A DNA stretch of 64,000 bases from Diplonema papillatum (taxonomy: Eukaryota > Euglenozoa > Diplonemea > Diplonemida > Diplonemidae): NCBI GenBank assembly GCA_030068145.1, contig JAPJBO010000859.1, positions 1-64,000 on the forward strand, given 5' to 3'. Position numbers and translations under genes: made by a program. Position 1 is the first letter of the stretch. Every line of letters begins with the position of its first letter. The notes under the pieces were generated by a model. That model was not told where the DNA came from. It saw only the letters and a list, made by a program, of their open reading frames with translations, and searched no databases. Below are positions 1-10,241 of this stretch, piece by piece.

Positions 1-872
1 CCCTCTTGCTGTAGCTTTTCCTCCTGCTTCTGCTCCTCTATCTGCTGCCCCTCTAGCTGTTCTATCCTCTAGCTGCTGCTCGTCTTCCTTCTTCCCTCTT
101 GCTGTCGCTCTTCCTCCTGCTTCTGCTCCTCCATTTGCTGCCCCTCTAGCTGTTCTATCCTCTAGCTGCTGCTCATCATACTTCTTTCTCTCTTTTGCTG
201 CAGCTCTTCCTCCTGCTTCTGCTCCTCTATTTGCTGCCCCTCTAGCTGTTCTATCCTCTAGCTGCTGCTCATCTTGCTTCTTTCCTCTTGCTGCTGCTCC
301 TCGAGCTGCTGCTCATCTTGTTCCTGCTCATCTTCCTTCTTCCCTCTTGCTGTAGCTCTTCCTCCTGCTTCTGCTCCTCTATCTGCCGCCCCTCTAGCTG
401 TTCTATCCTCTAGCTGCTGCTCATCTTGCTTCTTTCTTTCTTGCTGCAGCTCTTCCTCCTGCTTCTGCTCCTCTTTCTGTTGCCCCTCTAGCTGTTTTAT
501 CCTAGCTGCTGCTCTCTAGCTGCTACTCATCTTGCTTCTTCCCTCTTTGCTGCTCCTCGAGCTGCTGCTCTTCTTGCTCTCTGCTCATCTTCCTTCTTCC
601 CTCTGCTCTAGCTCTTCCTCCTTCTTCTGCTCCTCTATCTGCTGGTCCTCTAGCTGTTCTATCCTCTAGCTGCTGCTCATCTTCCTTCTTCCCTCTGGCT
701 GTAGCTCTTCCTCCTGCTTCTGCTCCTCTATCTGCTGCCCCTCTAGCTGTTCTATCCTCTAGCTGCTGCTCATCTTCCTTCTTTCTCTCTTTTTGCTGCA
801 GCTCTTCCTCCTGCTTCTGCTCCTCTATCTGCTGCCCCTCTAGCTGTTCTATCCTCTAGCTGCTGCTCGAGC
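1..872. repeat. CT-rich compound tandem repeat, runs off left edge
   Basis: Roughly 90-110 bp higher-order units recur about nine times. Each contains variants of CTCTAGCTGTTCTATCCTCT, a CTGCTGCTCATCTTCCTTCT block and CTTCCTCCTGCTTCTGCTCC. Read on the minus strand the units give Glu/Gln/Ala/Arg-rich translations of the kind seen in low-complexity coiled coils, but TAG codons interrupt one of the best frames and unit length varies, so no single frame stays open throughout. It may be a decayed repeat exon of a gene lying to the left, or simply a minisatellite. Confidence 0.85.
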
Positions 873-1139
873 TGCTAGAATGACCAAAAATGCCCAAAGA
901 GCCGCGCCTGAATGACGGCGAACCGCGCCAAAGAGCGGTACTAGAGCGACTGCAAATCTCCAAAGCACCTTTGTTTGAAGGACTGCAGAACGGTGCCAGG
1001 TTGACAGCCAATGGCCAAGGATTGGCACCAGAATTAACGAACAGCGTGACACGTGAATGGTGTTGTTTGGCTGAACAGGAAACTGTCCAAACCTGTCAAA
1101 GAATCCTGATCAATCATCAGGCAAAGACAGTTGGATAAA

Positions 1140-2640
1140 CAACAAAGACTCCCCCGCAAACCCGCAAACCCGCAAACCCGGGGGGGGTTTGCGGGCCTGC
1201 GTCTGCCGCGCTTGCAGCGCGTTTCCGAGGAACACCACCAGGAGGTGCAGGTCAGATTTTTGTCCCTCATGTCAAACAAGCAATGAGCCATCGTCTGGAC
1301 TTAGAAGCGGAGGATGATGAGGAATATCCTTTGTGTGACTCTTGATCCCTTTGAAGAGTTTTCTGCAGTTCACAGGGCCACCTTGCCAAAGGAGCTCTCA
1401 ACAATGCGATGAGTACCCGCTCTCCTGATGTCGAAATGGGGGGGAAGTTCCGATCTTCGAAAGAACGTCGTTCGTCTGAACTTCGAATTCCTGTGAGGGT
1501 TTCTTCAGATGCATCGGTCAAAACCATCATCAAATTGAGCACACACACCGCTATCTGCACCTGTTCACTTAATCACAAAAAAAAATGGCATACTTCATTG
1601 TTTCCGGTGGGCGCCAAAACAACTGTCATTGAACCTCGTCATCCCGCCATCTTTTATTTTGGTGTCATGTTCTTCCAGTTGTTTTTATTACCTTTTTTGT
1701 CGTTTCAATTTGAATGGTTTCAACTTCTTCTTGCTCGAGTCGGGCCTCCCATAGATGAGAGGCCCCCTTTCCTGGACAAGACGGCCGCCTTCTTTCAAAG
1801 GTTCGGGATTCACGAGGGGGCCCGCTAGGGCCACCGAGTGCGGGTTTGCGGGTTTGCGGGGGGGTTTGCGGGAGGTCAGAACCTCTTGAATGACTCGCAA
1901 ATTCGCATGCTTTGACGGTTTCCTCAAGACGAACTTTTCCTTTTCTTTTTTTTTTTTTTTTTGAAGAACATGAGTACCCATAGCACTTTTTTTTGTTACG
2001 CCGCTCCACCCGGCACTTGGGACCCCGTAACGCGCTCATGGGGGTTCCATTTTCATGGGCGCGGAAACCAAACGGGAAAAGAGGAAAATTCCACCACGAA
2101 TACACAAGCATGTCCGCCTTACTCTATTTTACTGGGGGCTGTTTTGGTTTTGGTGGCGAACCACCAGCCCTTTTCGTCCTGTGGTGGCGAGCCGCCCACA
2201 TGACCTCATGTAAAGAAACGCATCATAAGAGACCTTCTCCCTTTCAAAAGGGGGGGCTTGTACTTACGAAGTTCCGACCGGCGAAAGAACACTGTTCGTA
2301 TGAGCTCCGAATTCCTGTGAGGGTTTCTTTGGATGAATCGGTCAAAAATTCGAGAAAACGGGTACCCATAGCTCTCCCAGAACCTCTGCAATGACTCACA
2401 AGTGGGCATACCTTGGTTGGTGTCGCGCGAAACAGCATTTCGGATCACCAAATTCGTCCGACATCGTCGCCATTCATTGTGAACTTGTTCTTTGGTACTA
2501 TTTTTTCCTGTTTTTGTTGCGTTTTTCGAGTCGGCCTCTTCACAAAGAGGCCGTATCTAGAAGGAAGGCTACAAACACTGAGAATCAATCCAATCCACGA
2601 GGAGGCCCGAGTGCGGGTTTGCGGGGGGGGCCCCCGTTCC
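1140..2640. repeat. Locally duplicated segment with G-rich inverted motifs
   Basis: Two related blocks, about 1435-1880 and 2250-2640, share several landmarks in the same order: GAAGTTCCGA followed by GAAAGAAC, then GAATTCCTGTGAGGGTTTCT followed by ATCGGTCAAAA, then a TCGAGTCGG motif, and finally a CACGAGG..GAGTGCGGGTTTGCGGG end. The same CCCGCAAA motif occurs in inverted orientation at 1150-1195, next to a GGGGGGGTTTGCGGG run. This is a diverged local duplication; no convincing gene is seen between 873 and 2640, although short ORFs exist in most frames. Confidence 0.6.
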
Positions 2641-2659
2641 TGCTGGGCAGCTTGGGGCA

Positions 2660-2886
2660 GGCTTCTAAAGGTGAGTTCCTTCAGAAAAGTTGGCCCCCAT
2701 CAAGGCTTCTAAGGTAAGTCCCTTCAGGAAAGTTGGCCCACATCAAGTCTTCTAAGATGAGTCCCTTCAGAAAAGTTGGCCCCCATCAAGGCTTCCAAAT
2801 GTCAGTCCCTTCAGAAAAGTTGGCCCACAACAAGGCTTCTAAGGTCAGTCCTGTCAGAAAAGTTGACTGACGTCGAGGCCTTTTCC
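2660..2886. repeat. Degenerate repeat units leading into the 36-bp array
   Basis: About five diverged units of roughly 42 bp, each with CCCTTCAGAAAAGTTGGCCC and CATCAAGGCTTCTAAG, precede the homogeneous array. They look like older, unhomogenised relatives of the 36-bp unit. Confidence 0.8.
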
Positions 2887-3232
2887 TTCGGAAAAGTTGA
2901 CTCACATCCAAAGACCAGTCCCTTCGGAAACGTTGACTCACATCCAAATACCAGTCCCTTCGGAAACGTTGACTCACATCCAAAGACCAGTCCCTTCGGA
3001 AACGTTGACTCACATCCAAAGACCAGTCCCTTCGGAAACGTTGACTCACATCCAAAGACCAGTCCCTTCGGAAACGTTGACTCACATCCAAATACCAGTC
3101 CCTTCGGAAACGTTGACTCACATCCAAATACCAGTCCCTTCGGAAACGTTGACTCACATCCAAAGACCAGTCCCTTCGGAAACGTTGACTCACATCCAAA
3201 TACCAGTCCCTTCGGAAACGTTGACTCACTTC
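2887..3232. repeat. 36-bp minisatellite, about 9.5 copies
   Basis: The unit contains CTTCGGAAACGTTGACTCAC and ATCCAAAGACCAGTCC and is almost perfectly conserved, with one A/G-type variant (AATACC versus AAGACC) shuffled among copies. Because 36 is divisible by three, several frames stay open and give 12-residue repeats (for example SPFGNVDSHPKT on the plus strand). This open frame is a consequence of periodicity, so the array is annotated as a repeat rather than a gene. There are no unique spacers, so it is not a CRISPR array. Confidence 0.93.
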
Positions 3233-3931
3233 ATGCGACGTCACGCCCCACATGGAGGCCGCTCGAGGCGCGTCTGCGCCGAAGTCGCCTTCACCGCCCG
3301 GCGGCAGAGTCGCGTCATCGCCGCGTGCTGCACGGGCACTATTGTCTCAAGGTAGCGATCAAGAAGGCGTCGTCACACCAGCTCATGATGTGCTGGCTTC
3401 TTGGAGCGGCAGATTTTGTTGTGTGATCTCTTCTCTGGAGAGTAGAAGTCGGTTCGCTGGCCATTCTTGTAGATTTAAAGGAAAAGAACAACATTACATA
3501 TTACCCAGGCAGAAATAAGCAGAGTAGCAAATGCACGCAAGTTCGAGACTTCACATGGAACCTAGCTCAGTGATCAACTGAGGTAGCAGAATGATCGCTG
3601 TGGACGATATGTGCTTGTGATACAACATCTGTACAGCATGCTGATGATAGCTCCTGTCCACAAGCAACACGCTCTTGCAACAATTCAAGAAATTGTGCAC
3701 ACAGCAGATGCGCTTCGCGTCGCTTCGTCGTTTGGTGGTCAGCCATTTCTTCTGATGACATGAGCCTTTTGCTCAATGTGAACAAACTCGCGGGAGAGTT
3801 TGCCGTCTCGGTCACACCGAGCCACTCCGTTCGCATGATATGCGTTGGAGCAAAGAGCGCGTCTTAAAAAAGACACAACTCTTAGAGCCATAATATTGGT
3901 CTGGTGTCTGATGCCACAGCACTGGTTCTGA
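3233..3931. other. Intergenic stretch, no gene recognised
   Basis: Short ORFs occur on both strands, but none shows a recognisable domain or convincing splice structure. The segment lies 3' of the Plus-3 gene and should hold its 3' UTR. Confidence 0.5.
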
Positions 3932-4720
3932 CTATTCATCAGGATTTTCAGGATTTTCTTCAATAATCTCGCCGAAATCCTCATCAGCAGTTGCAGCTGG
4001 AGGAGTTTCGGGTTGTGAAGGAACAGGAGGACCTGCTGGCATGGGAGGTGATAGGCCAGAGGGCGTAGGCAGAGAAACAGAAGAAGGAGGAGGACCTGCT
4101 GGCATGGGTGGCTTTCCCGCTGGCAATGGGGGAGCACCTGACGGCATCGGCGGCTTAGGAAGAAGGCTGCCTGCAGGGTTAGGTCGAGGCGGATCCTTGG
4201 GTGTTTCTACCTTCGGCTTATCGGCTCTTGGCGGAGGTCGGTAAGTCAGGTTACCGTGCTCATCAACGTTAATCATTCTTTTGCTATCTCCCTGGGTCGG
4301 TAAATCGTTGTTGGTGATGCCTAACCGAGCAAGGTTTCTCTTTCGGTCCAAAAGAATGCGGCAGGCTTGTCGCTTTTCTTTAAGGTCCTTCAGTGTCGGC
4401 AGGTCTTGATTGTGCTTCTGCATCGAGATCTTAAACGACTCAACCTCGTCCTTGGAAAACTCGGTATCGGACACTTCGTACACTTTCAGTACCTTCGTCT
4501 GTCCATCGTAGGAAACGTTCAGCCTTCGAGAGCAGTCAGTACCATCGGGCAACTCATATGCTTCTTCTCCGTCAGCTGCATCCAATGTTGCTTCAATACG
4601 AGCAACACGGCCAACCTTGCTCTTACCGCCACTCGGAGTCGTTACTTTCAAAAGGACACGACAAAAGCAACCCACCAACAACTTCTTCAAGTCAGGATCA
4701 TCTTCAGCTTTCTCCAGTGC
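3932..4720 (-). CDS. Plus-3 domain protein, RTF1-like; 3' terminal exon
   Basis: The frame is open from 4768, but a good acceptor (CTCTCACACAG) puts the exon start at 4720, in phase. The first about 110 exon residues resemble the Plus-3 domain of RTF1, a Paf1-complex subunit that binds phosphorylated SPT5 during RNA polymerase II elongation. Visible features are DLKKLLVGCFCRVLL (the family's 'GCFVR' strand), GRVARIEA, YELPDGTDCSRRLNV, VYEVSDTEFSKDEVESFK and a final LPTLKDLKEKR helix. After this come a linker, a long Pro/Gly/Met-rich tail (PPMPAGPP-type repeats) and an acidic C terminus ending at 3932. The domain call rests on remembered family motifs. RTF1 itself is usually longer, so upstream exons are missing; an acidic stretch at about 4780-4850 (minus) may be one. 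Another Plus-3 protein is the main alternative. Confidence 0.8.
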   Translation of the reverse strand, partial: ALEKAEDDPDLKKLLVGCFCRVLLKVTTPSGGKSKVGRVARIEATLDAADGEEAYELPDGTDCSRRLNVSYDGQTKVLKVYEVSDTEFSKDEVESFKISMQKHNQDLPTLKDLKEKRQACRILLDRKRNLARLGITNNDLPTQGDSKRMINVDEHGNLTYRPPPRADKPKVETPKDPPRPNPAGSLLPKPPMPSGAPPLPAGKPPMPAGPPPSSVSLPTPSGLSPPMPAGPPVPSQPETPPAATADEDFGEIIEENPENPDE

Positions 4721-4982
4721 CTGTGTGAGAGCTAAATGCATGGTAAAACCGCATGTTAGTGAAAACACAAATTATGATTCAAATTCAAGAACTTCCGGTT
4801 GCTGCTCATCTTCTTCGCTGTTTGGTTTCTCTTTCTTGTTTACAGTGCATTGTTACTATAAAAATGGAAAATGGGAACGGGACATACATCACGTCTAACC
4901 TGCAAGTGAGGAATGTGCTTCGCTATCAGCGGCCAGAGGTCCCCCATAGATTGCTTTTTTGCTGTTTTCCTGTGTGGGCTTT

Positions 4983-5640
4983 TCAATAAGCTCGGGTCAG
5001 CCGGGACTGGTGGAACACAAGTACCCTTTGGTGTGTATTGCGGTCGTGGTTAATGACAAGATATCGAGGTCGGTGGGGAGCAGAACGCAATGTTCTCCGC
5101 AGTGCCGCACTTCGGCCAGGGTAATTGTCTCCCGCTGGCCATATGAACCGTCTTCGAGCCGTCGGTGCTCTCGGACCATGTCCATGGGGCCATCTGTGCA
5201 ATGTCGCTCCCTCTGAACTTTCTCTTATCGCCTCCACGACATGTTCGCAGCAAGCGGGGCCGTCGATGAATTCGAGGAGGGTTCATGAGTCCCATAACAG
5301 TCTCAGAATGCGAGGTGACGTCCTGTTCGTCCCCGTCTGCGACATCGACAGCGGCGACGTCGCGAGGACGCACGGAAGGACCCGCGGCACAGCACCAGTC
5401 CATTCCCCACGCGGGGGGGGATGGCCGTGAAACCCTCCCCCGGGATGACGAAGGCCGGGGAGAGCCGGGGGCAGTGAAGAAACGAAGCCCGCGAACGGTG
5501 GGTGGTGACCCCTCCGAACAGTCTCCCTGGCCCTGGCCCACGCCTGATGCCGCAACCCCTTAACCCGGGCGGCGGCGCTTTGGCATGAGCCAGGAACCTC
5601 AAGGGGAGCAGCGCGAGAGGCATCATCCACGCTTCAAAGG
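4983..5640 (-). other. GC-rich segment with frame-broken coding-like translations
   Basis: This block is visibly richer in G+C than its surroundings. On the minus strand coding-like translations occur in different frames: one containing FIDGPACCEHVVEAIRESSE (around 5190-5280), then another containing VREHRRLEDGSYGQRETITL (around 5090-5180) that ends at a TGA near 4997. No intron joins them neatly. It may be upstream exons of the Plus-3 gene, a separate gene with a frameshift, or a decayed retroelement ORF. No family was recognised. Confidence 0.3.
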
Positions 5641-7020
5641 CCCACACACTAATGAAACAAATTTACAACTGTGGTCGCGCACCAGCACCGCCACCGTTGG
5701 CCACGACTCGCATGTGCAGCATTGTATAACATTGTGAGGCCACGTACGACACGTGTAACTGCGAGAACTGTTTGTCGAGTGCACTAAACATACGCTATGA
5801 ATGGTGGAATGAGTTGGGAACAACGGCTCTGAGTGACCTGTCTCGAGGGATGTTGAATGTCGGCTAATTTCGTGCAAGGTTTTCTCCCGAGGTTTGGGGT
5901 TAGCCCCGAGCCGTTCCTCTAGACTCGCAAAGAGTAGTCCTAGCACCACTCACGTTTTGTAGGTCGATGGAAACACCAGAGAATCTGAAGACACAACATT
6001 CCGAGTGATCATAGGTGTCATTGAGCGTAACTGTCTAAGATGTTGTCGCATGCCAACCGTCATAATTGCAGCCTTCCTTTCTACAGAGGTGCAACATGTG
6101 GTATCGCAGAGATCGGGAGAGGGATGGCTGTGAGAATAGAAGCGCCGACCTGTAAATTAGGAGAACAGACAAAAAAGAAGAAAGGATAAAGAAATGGGGG
6201 GGAAACCCGGAAAAAAAAACAAGAAAAGAAGATACAACAGAGCTTGAGATAGATAAACAAGCACTGTTTTTTGCATCAATCTGGTTAAGGGCTTTCTTTG
6301 AGAAAGAGAGAGAGTACGTGTTGCACGGCGGGCTATGGAACGGCCACTGCTCTGTAGTCTTTTGTACGGATGTTGTACCTTAAGACAGACCAGCGAAACA
6401 GGAACACTGGGAACACTGTACAGCGCTCGTGTTGCAGCGGAAGTCATCAGCACATCAATGAGTGCTACCTAGGTGTTTCTCAACCTCGTCTCGATAGTTC
6501 AAGAATCCAGTCGGGATCTACTGTATTCAGTGCAGAAGCCGACTTCGTAACGCAAATCCATCGACCCACGCACCCTGTATCAAACTGTTTCGAGGTGTGA
6601 ATGGGGGAAACTATGAGGCACAACATGAGGGTCCTGCAAGACGCGAAGACCGCGGTCAGAACGCTTTCACTGGGTTGAAGTTTCTCACAAACCTCACACG
6701 AACTATAAATGTCAGAATCTGGAAGCCGGCGGTCTGGTTGAGAAGGTACCTGCACCTTTTGCAGACCCCTGTTCGCCTGCCCATCGAAGTATGCTAGCCC
6801 ACCTATACTTTTCATGTGAGTTGCTCTGTGCTAACTTGCTTCGTTTGCCTCTGTCGGCAAGTTAGCAGAATAGAACCCGTGGCCACAGGTCTCTTCCTGT
6901 TGAACAGAGCCAAGAATGAGCACGGTCATCTTGTTCGGCCCTTGCTGCCCATCGCAACTGCTAGGCTCATGCACTGGTCACAGCGAAATTGTGCGCACCG
7001 AAGGATGCCGGTTGTCATAT
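5641..7020. other. Intergenic stretch, no gene recognised
   Basis: Only short ORFs without recognisable domains are present. The segment is downstream of the PSMA6 stop codon and should contain that gene's 3' UTR. No tRNA, snRNA or strong repeat was noticed. Confidence 0.45.
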
Positions 7021-9515
7021 CTAGTCTCTTTCAACAATTTTGGTGATGTATTCTTCAACCGTTGTCGCATCCACGAACCGGCATTTCGGGTTGTCAGCAG
7101 TAACAATCTGTGGAGTGTTTGTGTTTCGGACACATTGGAGTCGACGACGAGGGAACAAAACTGGGGGGGCCCTTCCCTGGTACCGGCACCGAACTTGCCA
7201 CCACACGCCGAAATTAACATCACCTGAAATTATCAGCGCCCGAACATGCACTGCCGGACGCGCGTCTCGGGTAAGCAGCAAGCCGCCGATGCCAAAAGAC
7301 ACCCCCTACAACGACACGCCCACCTATTTAAGGGTCGAGATCTCGTTCGCTAACGAAATCAACCTGACAAATCACTCCACCAACCAGGAGCGGCCATGCA
7401 CCACCACACAGGGTGTGGGTACGTACCCGAGCTACACTGATACCTGAACTTTAATACGCCGGTCTTTTCGTAGCAACGAGCCGTCACGTCTGCGTGGTCC
7501 AAGGCCAGTCACCGCTGAGACCTACCACCCCGACTCCTTTCTCTCTGTACGCCTCCCTGTCCCTAACTGTCTGCACCTTCGACTTTACGAATAAGCTTTT
7601 CCTCTTGATGGCCATTCCAGCTGCGTCGATTCTCTCTGCGAAGGCGCCGATGTTCTTCCCTGATTCCCGGTCGGTGTATACCCGGTACCCCATGGCGAGT
7701 TGCGCATTCCCAAGACCTGCATACCAACCTTCTCCAATGCTTCAAATATCCTTCGGGGGGGTCCTCTCTGGCGGTTCGCCTCTGGAAGGCCTCCAGTTCA
7801 ATCCCGGGGGGATTGGCTATGACCCACACCGCCGGGTTGATTGCAAATCGGTGCTCAGCGGCGGCTCTCGTCAGCAAGCGCAGATCAATTCGCCCTCCAC
7901 CTTCAGCAGCTTGACTACATTGCCTTTGTAGTACCGCCCGCGCTGCGCACCTTCGACGACCTGTATTACCTGCCCCATGCTTCCATGACCTTCTGTATGT
8001 CGCCCACCTCGCCGCATAGCAAGTAAACCTTTTCCGGAGCTTCATGCACTTCGTCATCCCCAATCAACAGCACTTCCTCTTAGCTTGGCATCATTCAATA
8101 AAGCTAATTCTTTTTGGACTTTTCTTCCCCCTCTCTACTTTCATTTGATAGTGAAAAAAGCTTTGCGCATGCGAAGCCGCAGTAGCAAGCACCAAACAAG
8201 CCGCGAAATGATTCAGATTCGGTCTTCTCGCGTTTTCGACTGTTGAAGCGATCGTTCTTTGCGTTATCGCAATTATAAAGTCTGCCATACTGAAATTTGA
8301 AGATCGGCAGCTGTGAGGCTGTTCTCATTTGCACCAAGAGACTTTTGCAGCGATTGGATCCCGCACATGATCGTTTCCTCGAGCTGTGTGGTTCGTATTT
8401 GCTTTTAGGGGTTAACCCTAGTCATGGAGAGTGAGCTGGAACCGCGAGTGGATGGTTCGGTCCGAATCTGAAGCCAACGGTTCGACATCGACACATCCTT
8501 GCACAACCTCTGGGCTTTTCATACTAATATATTTTTTTCAAAGCCGCGGAAGGAATGGCAATGTAGCTGTTAGATCCACGCAGAATACTGCAATGTCTGG
8601 TCTTGAAATGTAGCCAAATCAATCCGCATACAGTCATATCCTTTTTGTACGCCTTTTCGAGAACCTGCTTAACTTCGTTGTCCTTCTGGCCTGTTGCTGT
8701 TGCGTAGTAGCCGATCGCCACACCAGCGGGATCCACGGTGTATATCTGTGATGAGTGGTTGAGTGAAGCAACACTTGCGACGAGTGCTCAAGAAGTCTAC
8801 GCCTCATACAGAAGCATTTTGCTCTTCGATTGGGCGCGTACCAGGCAGAAGGACCAGGGTGGTAGCACCTGACCTGTGTGTTGACACGAGATACACAGGG
8901 CATGCCAGCGTCATGCTGAGTTTCAATGAAAGGTACTTTGGAGCTGCAATGAACACCGGGCAGGGTACTCAAAGAAGCGACCATTACAAGATTGCGCCAT
9001 GCTTGACTTGGTGTGTGGCTGAACTCCTTTTTGATGTGCTTGGAAAGGCCAAAAGCAACATACCTTAGGGTGTGAAACGCCCATGTCATCCTTTTCCATG
9101 GCGAACAAGATGCTGATGTTGCCTAGTGGTCTGTAGCCAGCATGCTGCGTGTAGTGCTGAGCATTCTCACCAAGTCTGCGTGCCAACCAAGTGACGTCGC
9201 ACTGGTACCCATACTTTTCGTGGAACTCTCCTGCATGCTGCCGCGCATCGTCTAAGATGGCAGCACCGTCCGGCACCCGTCCACAGACATTTATGCCGAT
9301 CTCTTTTGTGACCAAGAACACATGCGAAACGCTGTCTACCTTCAGTAACTTGTCCGGCACCTTTTTCTGGGCGACGACAACAGCGCAGTCCTTGCCGACA
9401 AGACCAACATTCGTCAAGGCCTCGGTTGTCAATGTCTTGAACGAGTACTCAACTTGGTACAATCGCCCTTCCGGCGAAAATACCTGTGGTTCGTGTAGTA
9501 GCAGCCTCGAGTCAT
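7021..9515 (-). CDS. PSMA6: 20S proteasome subunit alpha-1 (PSMA6 type), spliced
   Basis: Four coding exons are supported on the minus strand: 9483-9064, 8745-8632, 8383-8291 and 7107-7021. All introns are GT-AG and all junctions are phase 0. The joined product is about 237 residues plus a short N terminus, compared with 246 in human PSMA6. Exon A carries the alpha-subunit signature FSPEGRLYQVEY, then GKDCAVVVAQKKVPDKLL, KYGYQCDV and YTQHAGYRPLG. Exon B begins IYTVDPAGVAIGYYATATGQ, exon C carries LEETIMCGIQSLQKSL, and exon D ends with KIVERD, matching the family's AERD-type C terminus. Alpha subunits form the outer gated ring of the 20S core and are not proteolytic. The likely start ATG is at 9515 (MTRG..., like the family's MSRG...), but that ATG is one base out of frame with exon A. 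The last intron (8290-7108) is over 1.1 kb and holds a fossil ORF. Confidence 0.93.
7150..8063 (-). pseudogene. Fossil retroelement-like ORF inside the last PSMA6 intron
   Basis: On the minus strand coding-like translations hop between all three frames: LLIGDDEVHEAPEKVYLLCG (about 8060-7980), GAQRGRYYKGNVVKLLKVEG, NPAVWVIANPPGIELEAF, GYRVYTDRESGKNIGAFAER (about 7690-7630) and finally ALIISGDVNFGVWW (about 7240-7200). The last resembles the GDxN core of AP-endonuclease-like domains in non-LTR retrotransposons, which would make this a decayed LINE in the same orientation as the host gene. The frame breaks are seen directly; the retroelement identity is inference. A host exon is unlikely because PSMA6 is complete without it. 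Confidence 0.4.
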
Positions 9516-9519
9516 TGAG

Positions 9520-10241
9520 CTAGCAAATGTCCGTTGGAAACCTACAAGATTACCTACGTTGTGCGCTTCGCAGAAAAAGAACGCAACTGTAGAGACTCAA
9601 TCACGACAACAAAAAAAATGTACCGAAACCACCTACGATCATTTACACATACCTACCTCAGCGTGTTTTAGATCACGTGTTTAAGGTCATCTCAAAAAAG
9701 GCAATCTTAAAGATTCCGAACTAAACTGGAATGTTCCAGTTCCTCATTGCCTGTCAATGTACAAGCGGCATACCGAGATGTCGTAGGTGCTACGAGACAT
9801 GGTTCAGCTCCGCAGCGTCCGAGCTCTATTTCCCCTTGCCACTCTTGGTTTTCCCGGTATGCTGCAAGTGTTGTTGGCAAACATGAGATTCATTCTACTA
9901 GCATCTAACCGTAAGGTAACATAAAGGTATCGGGGAGGTCTGTGAGTGAGATGCGAGTTTCCAAGTACCCCGTACGATCACACGTACAATGTTACGGCAT
10001 TCTGCAGATGCTCGATACTGATTTACATCCGGCAAATGGAAGCAAGGAAAGATTTATCTACTTTGGTACAGACATTGAGGCTTGATTGAGAATTTGAACT
10101 ACAAAACACAAAGCTGTGTATGCGAGAGAGAGAGAGAAAAAGCAAGTTTCTACCCGAAGGGGCTCTCCCTAGCAGTCCCACGACATCGCACCCTTCAGAC
10201 AATTGAGAATAAGACACAGTCTAAGCACGGAGAACTTTGAA
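9520..10241. other. Intergenic stretch between PSMA6 and the next gene
   Basis: AT-richer DNA with no ORF of note. It should hold the PSMA6 promoter at its left side and the 3' UTR of the proline-rich gene at its right side. A short (GA) run lies near 10120-10135. No TATA-like box or initiator could be identified with confidence. Confidence 0.45.

Noticed and set aside
2887-3232. CRISPR array
   Set aside because: The units are contiguous with no unique spacers, and the genome is eukaryotic. The same applies to the 28-bp array at 62.6 kb.
2776-3426. 216-codon ORF with 12-residue repeats
   Set aside because: The open frame results from a 36-bp minisatellite. Several frames are open at once, on both strands.
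7320-7400. Possible missing PSMA6 exon reading VDFVSERDLD
   Set aside because: It resembles the family's IDFKPSE motif and has an acceptor, but no GT donor precedes its in-frame stop. The exon at 8383-8291 fits the position fully and in phase.
7780-7840. RRM-like VWVIANPPG motif suggesting an SR splicing factor
   Set aside because: Only a short stretch matches, the second RNP motif is absent and the frame is broken on both sides, so it is treated as part of the intron fossil.
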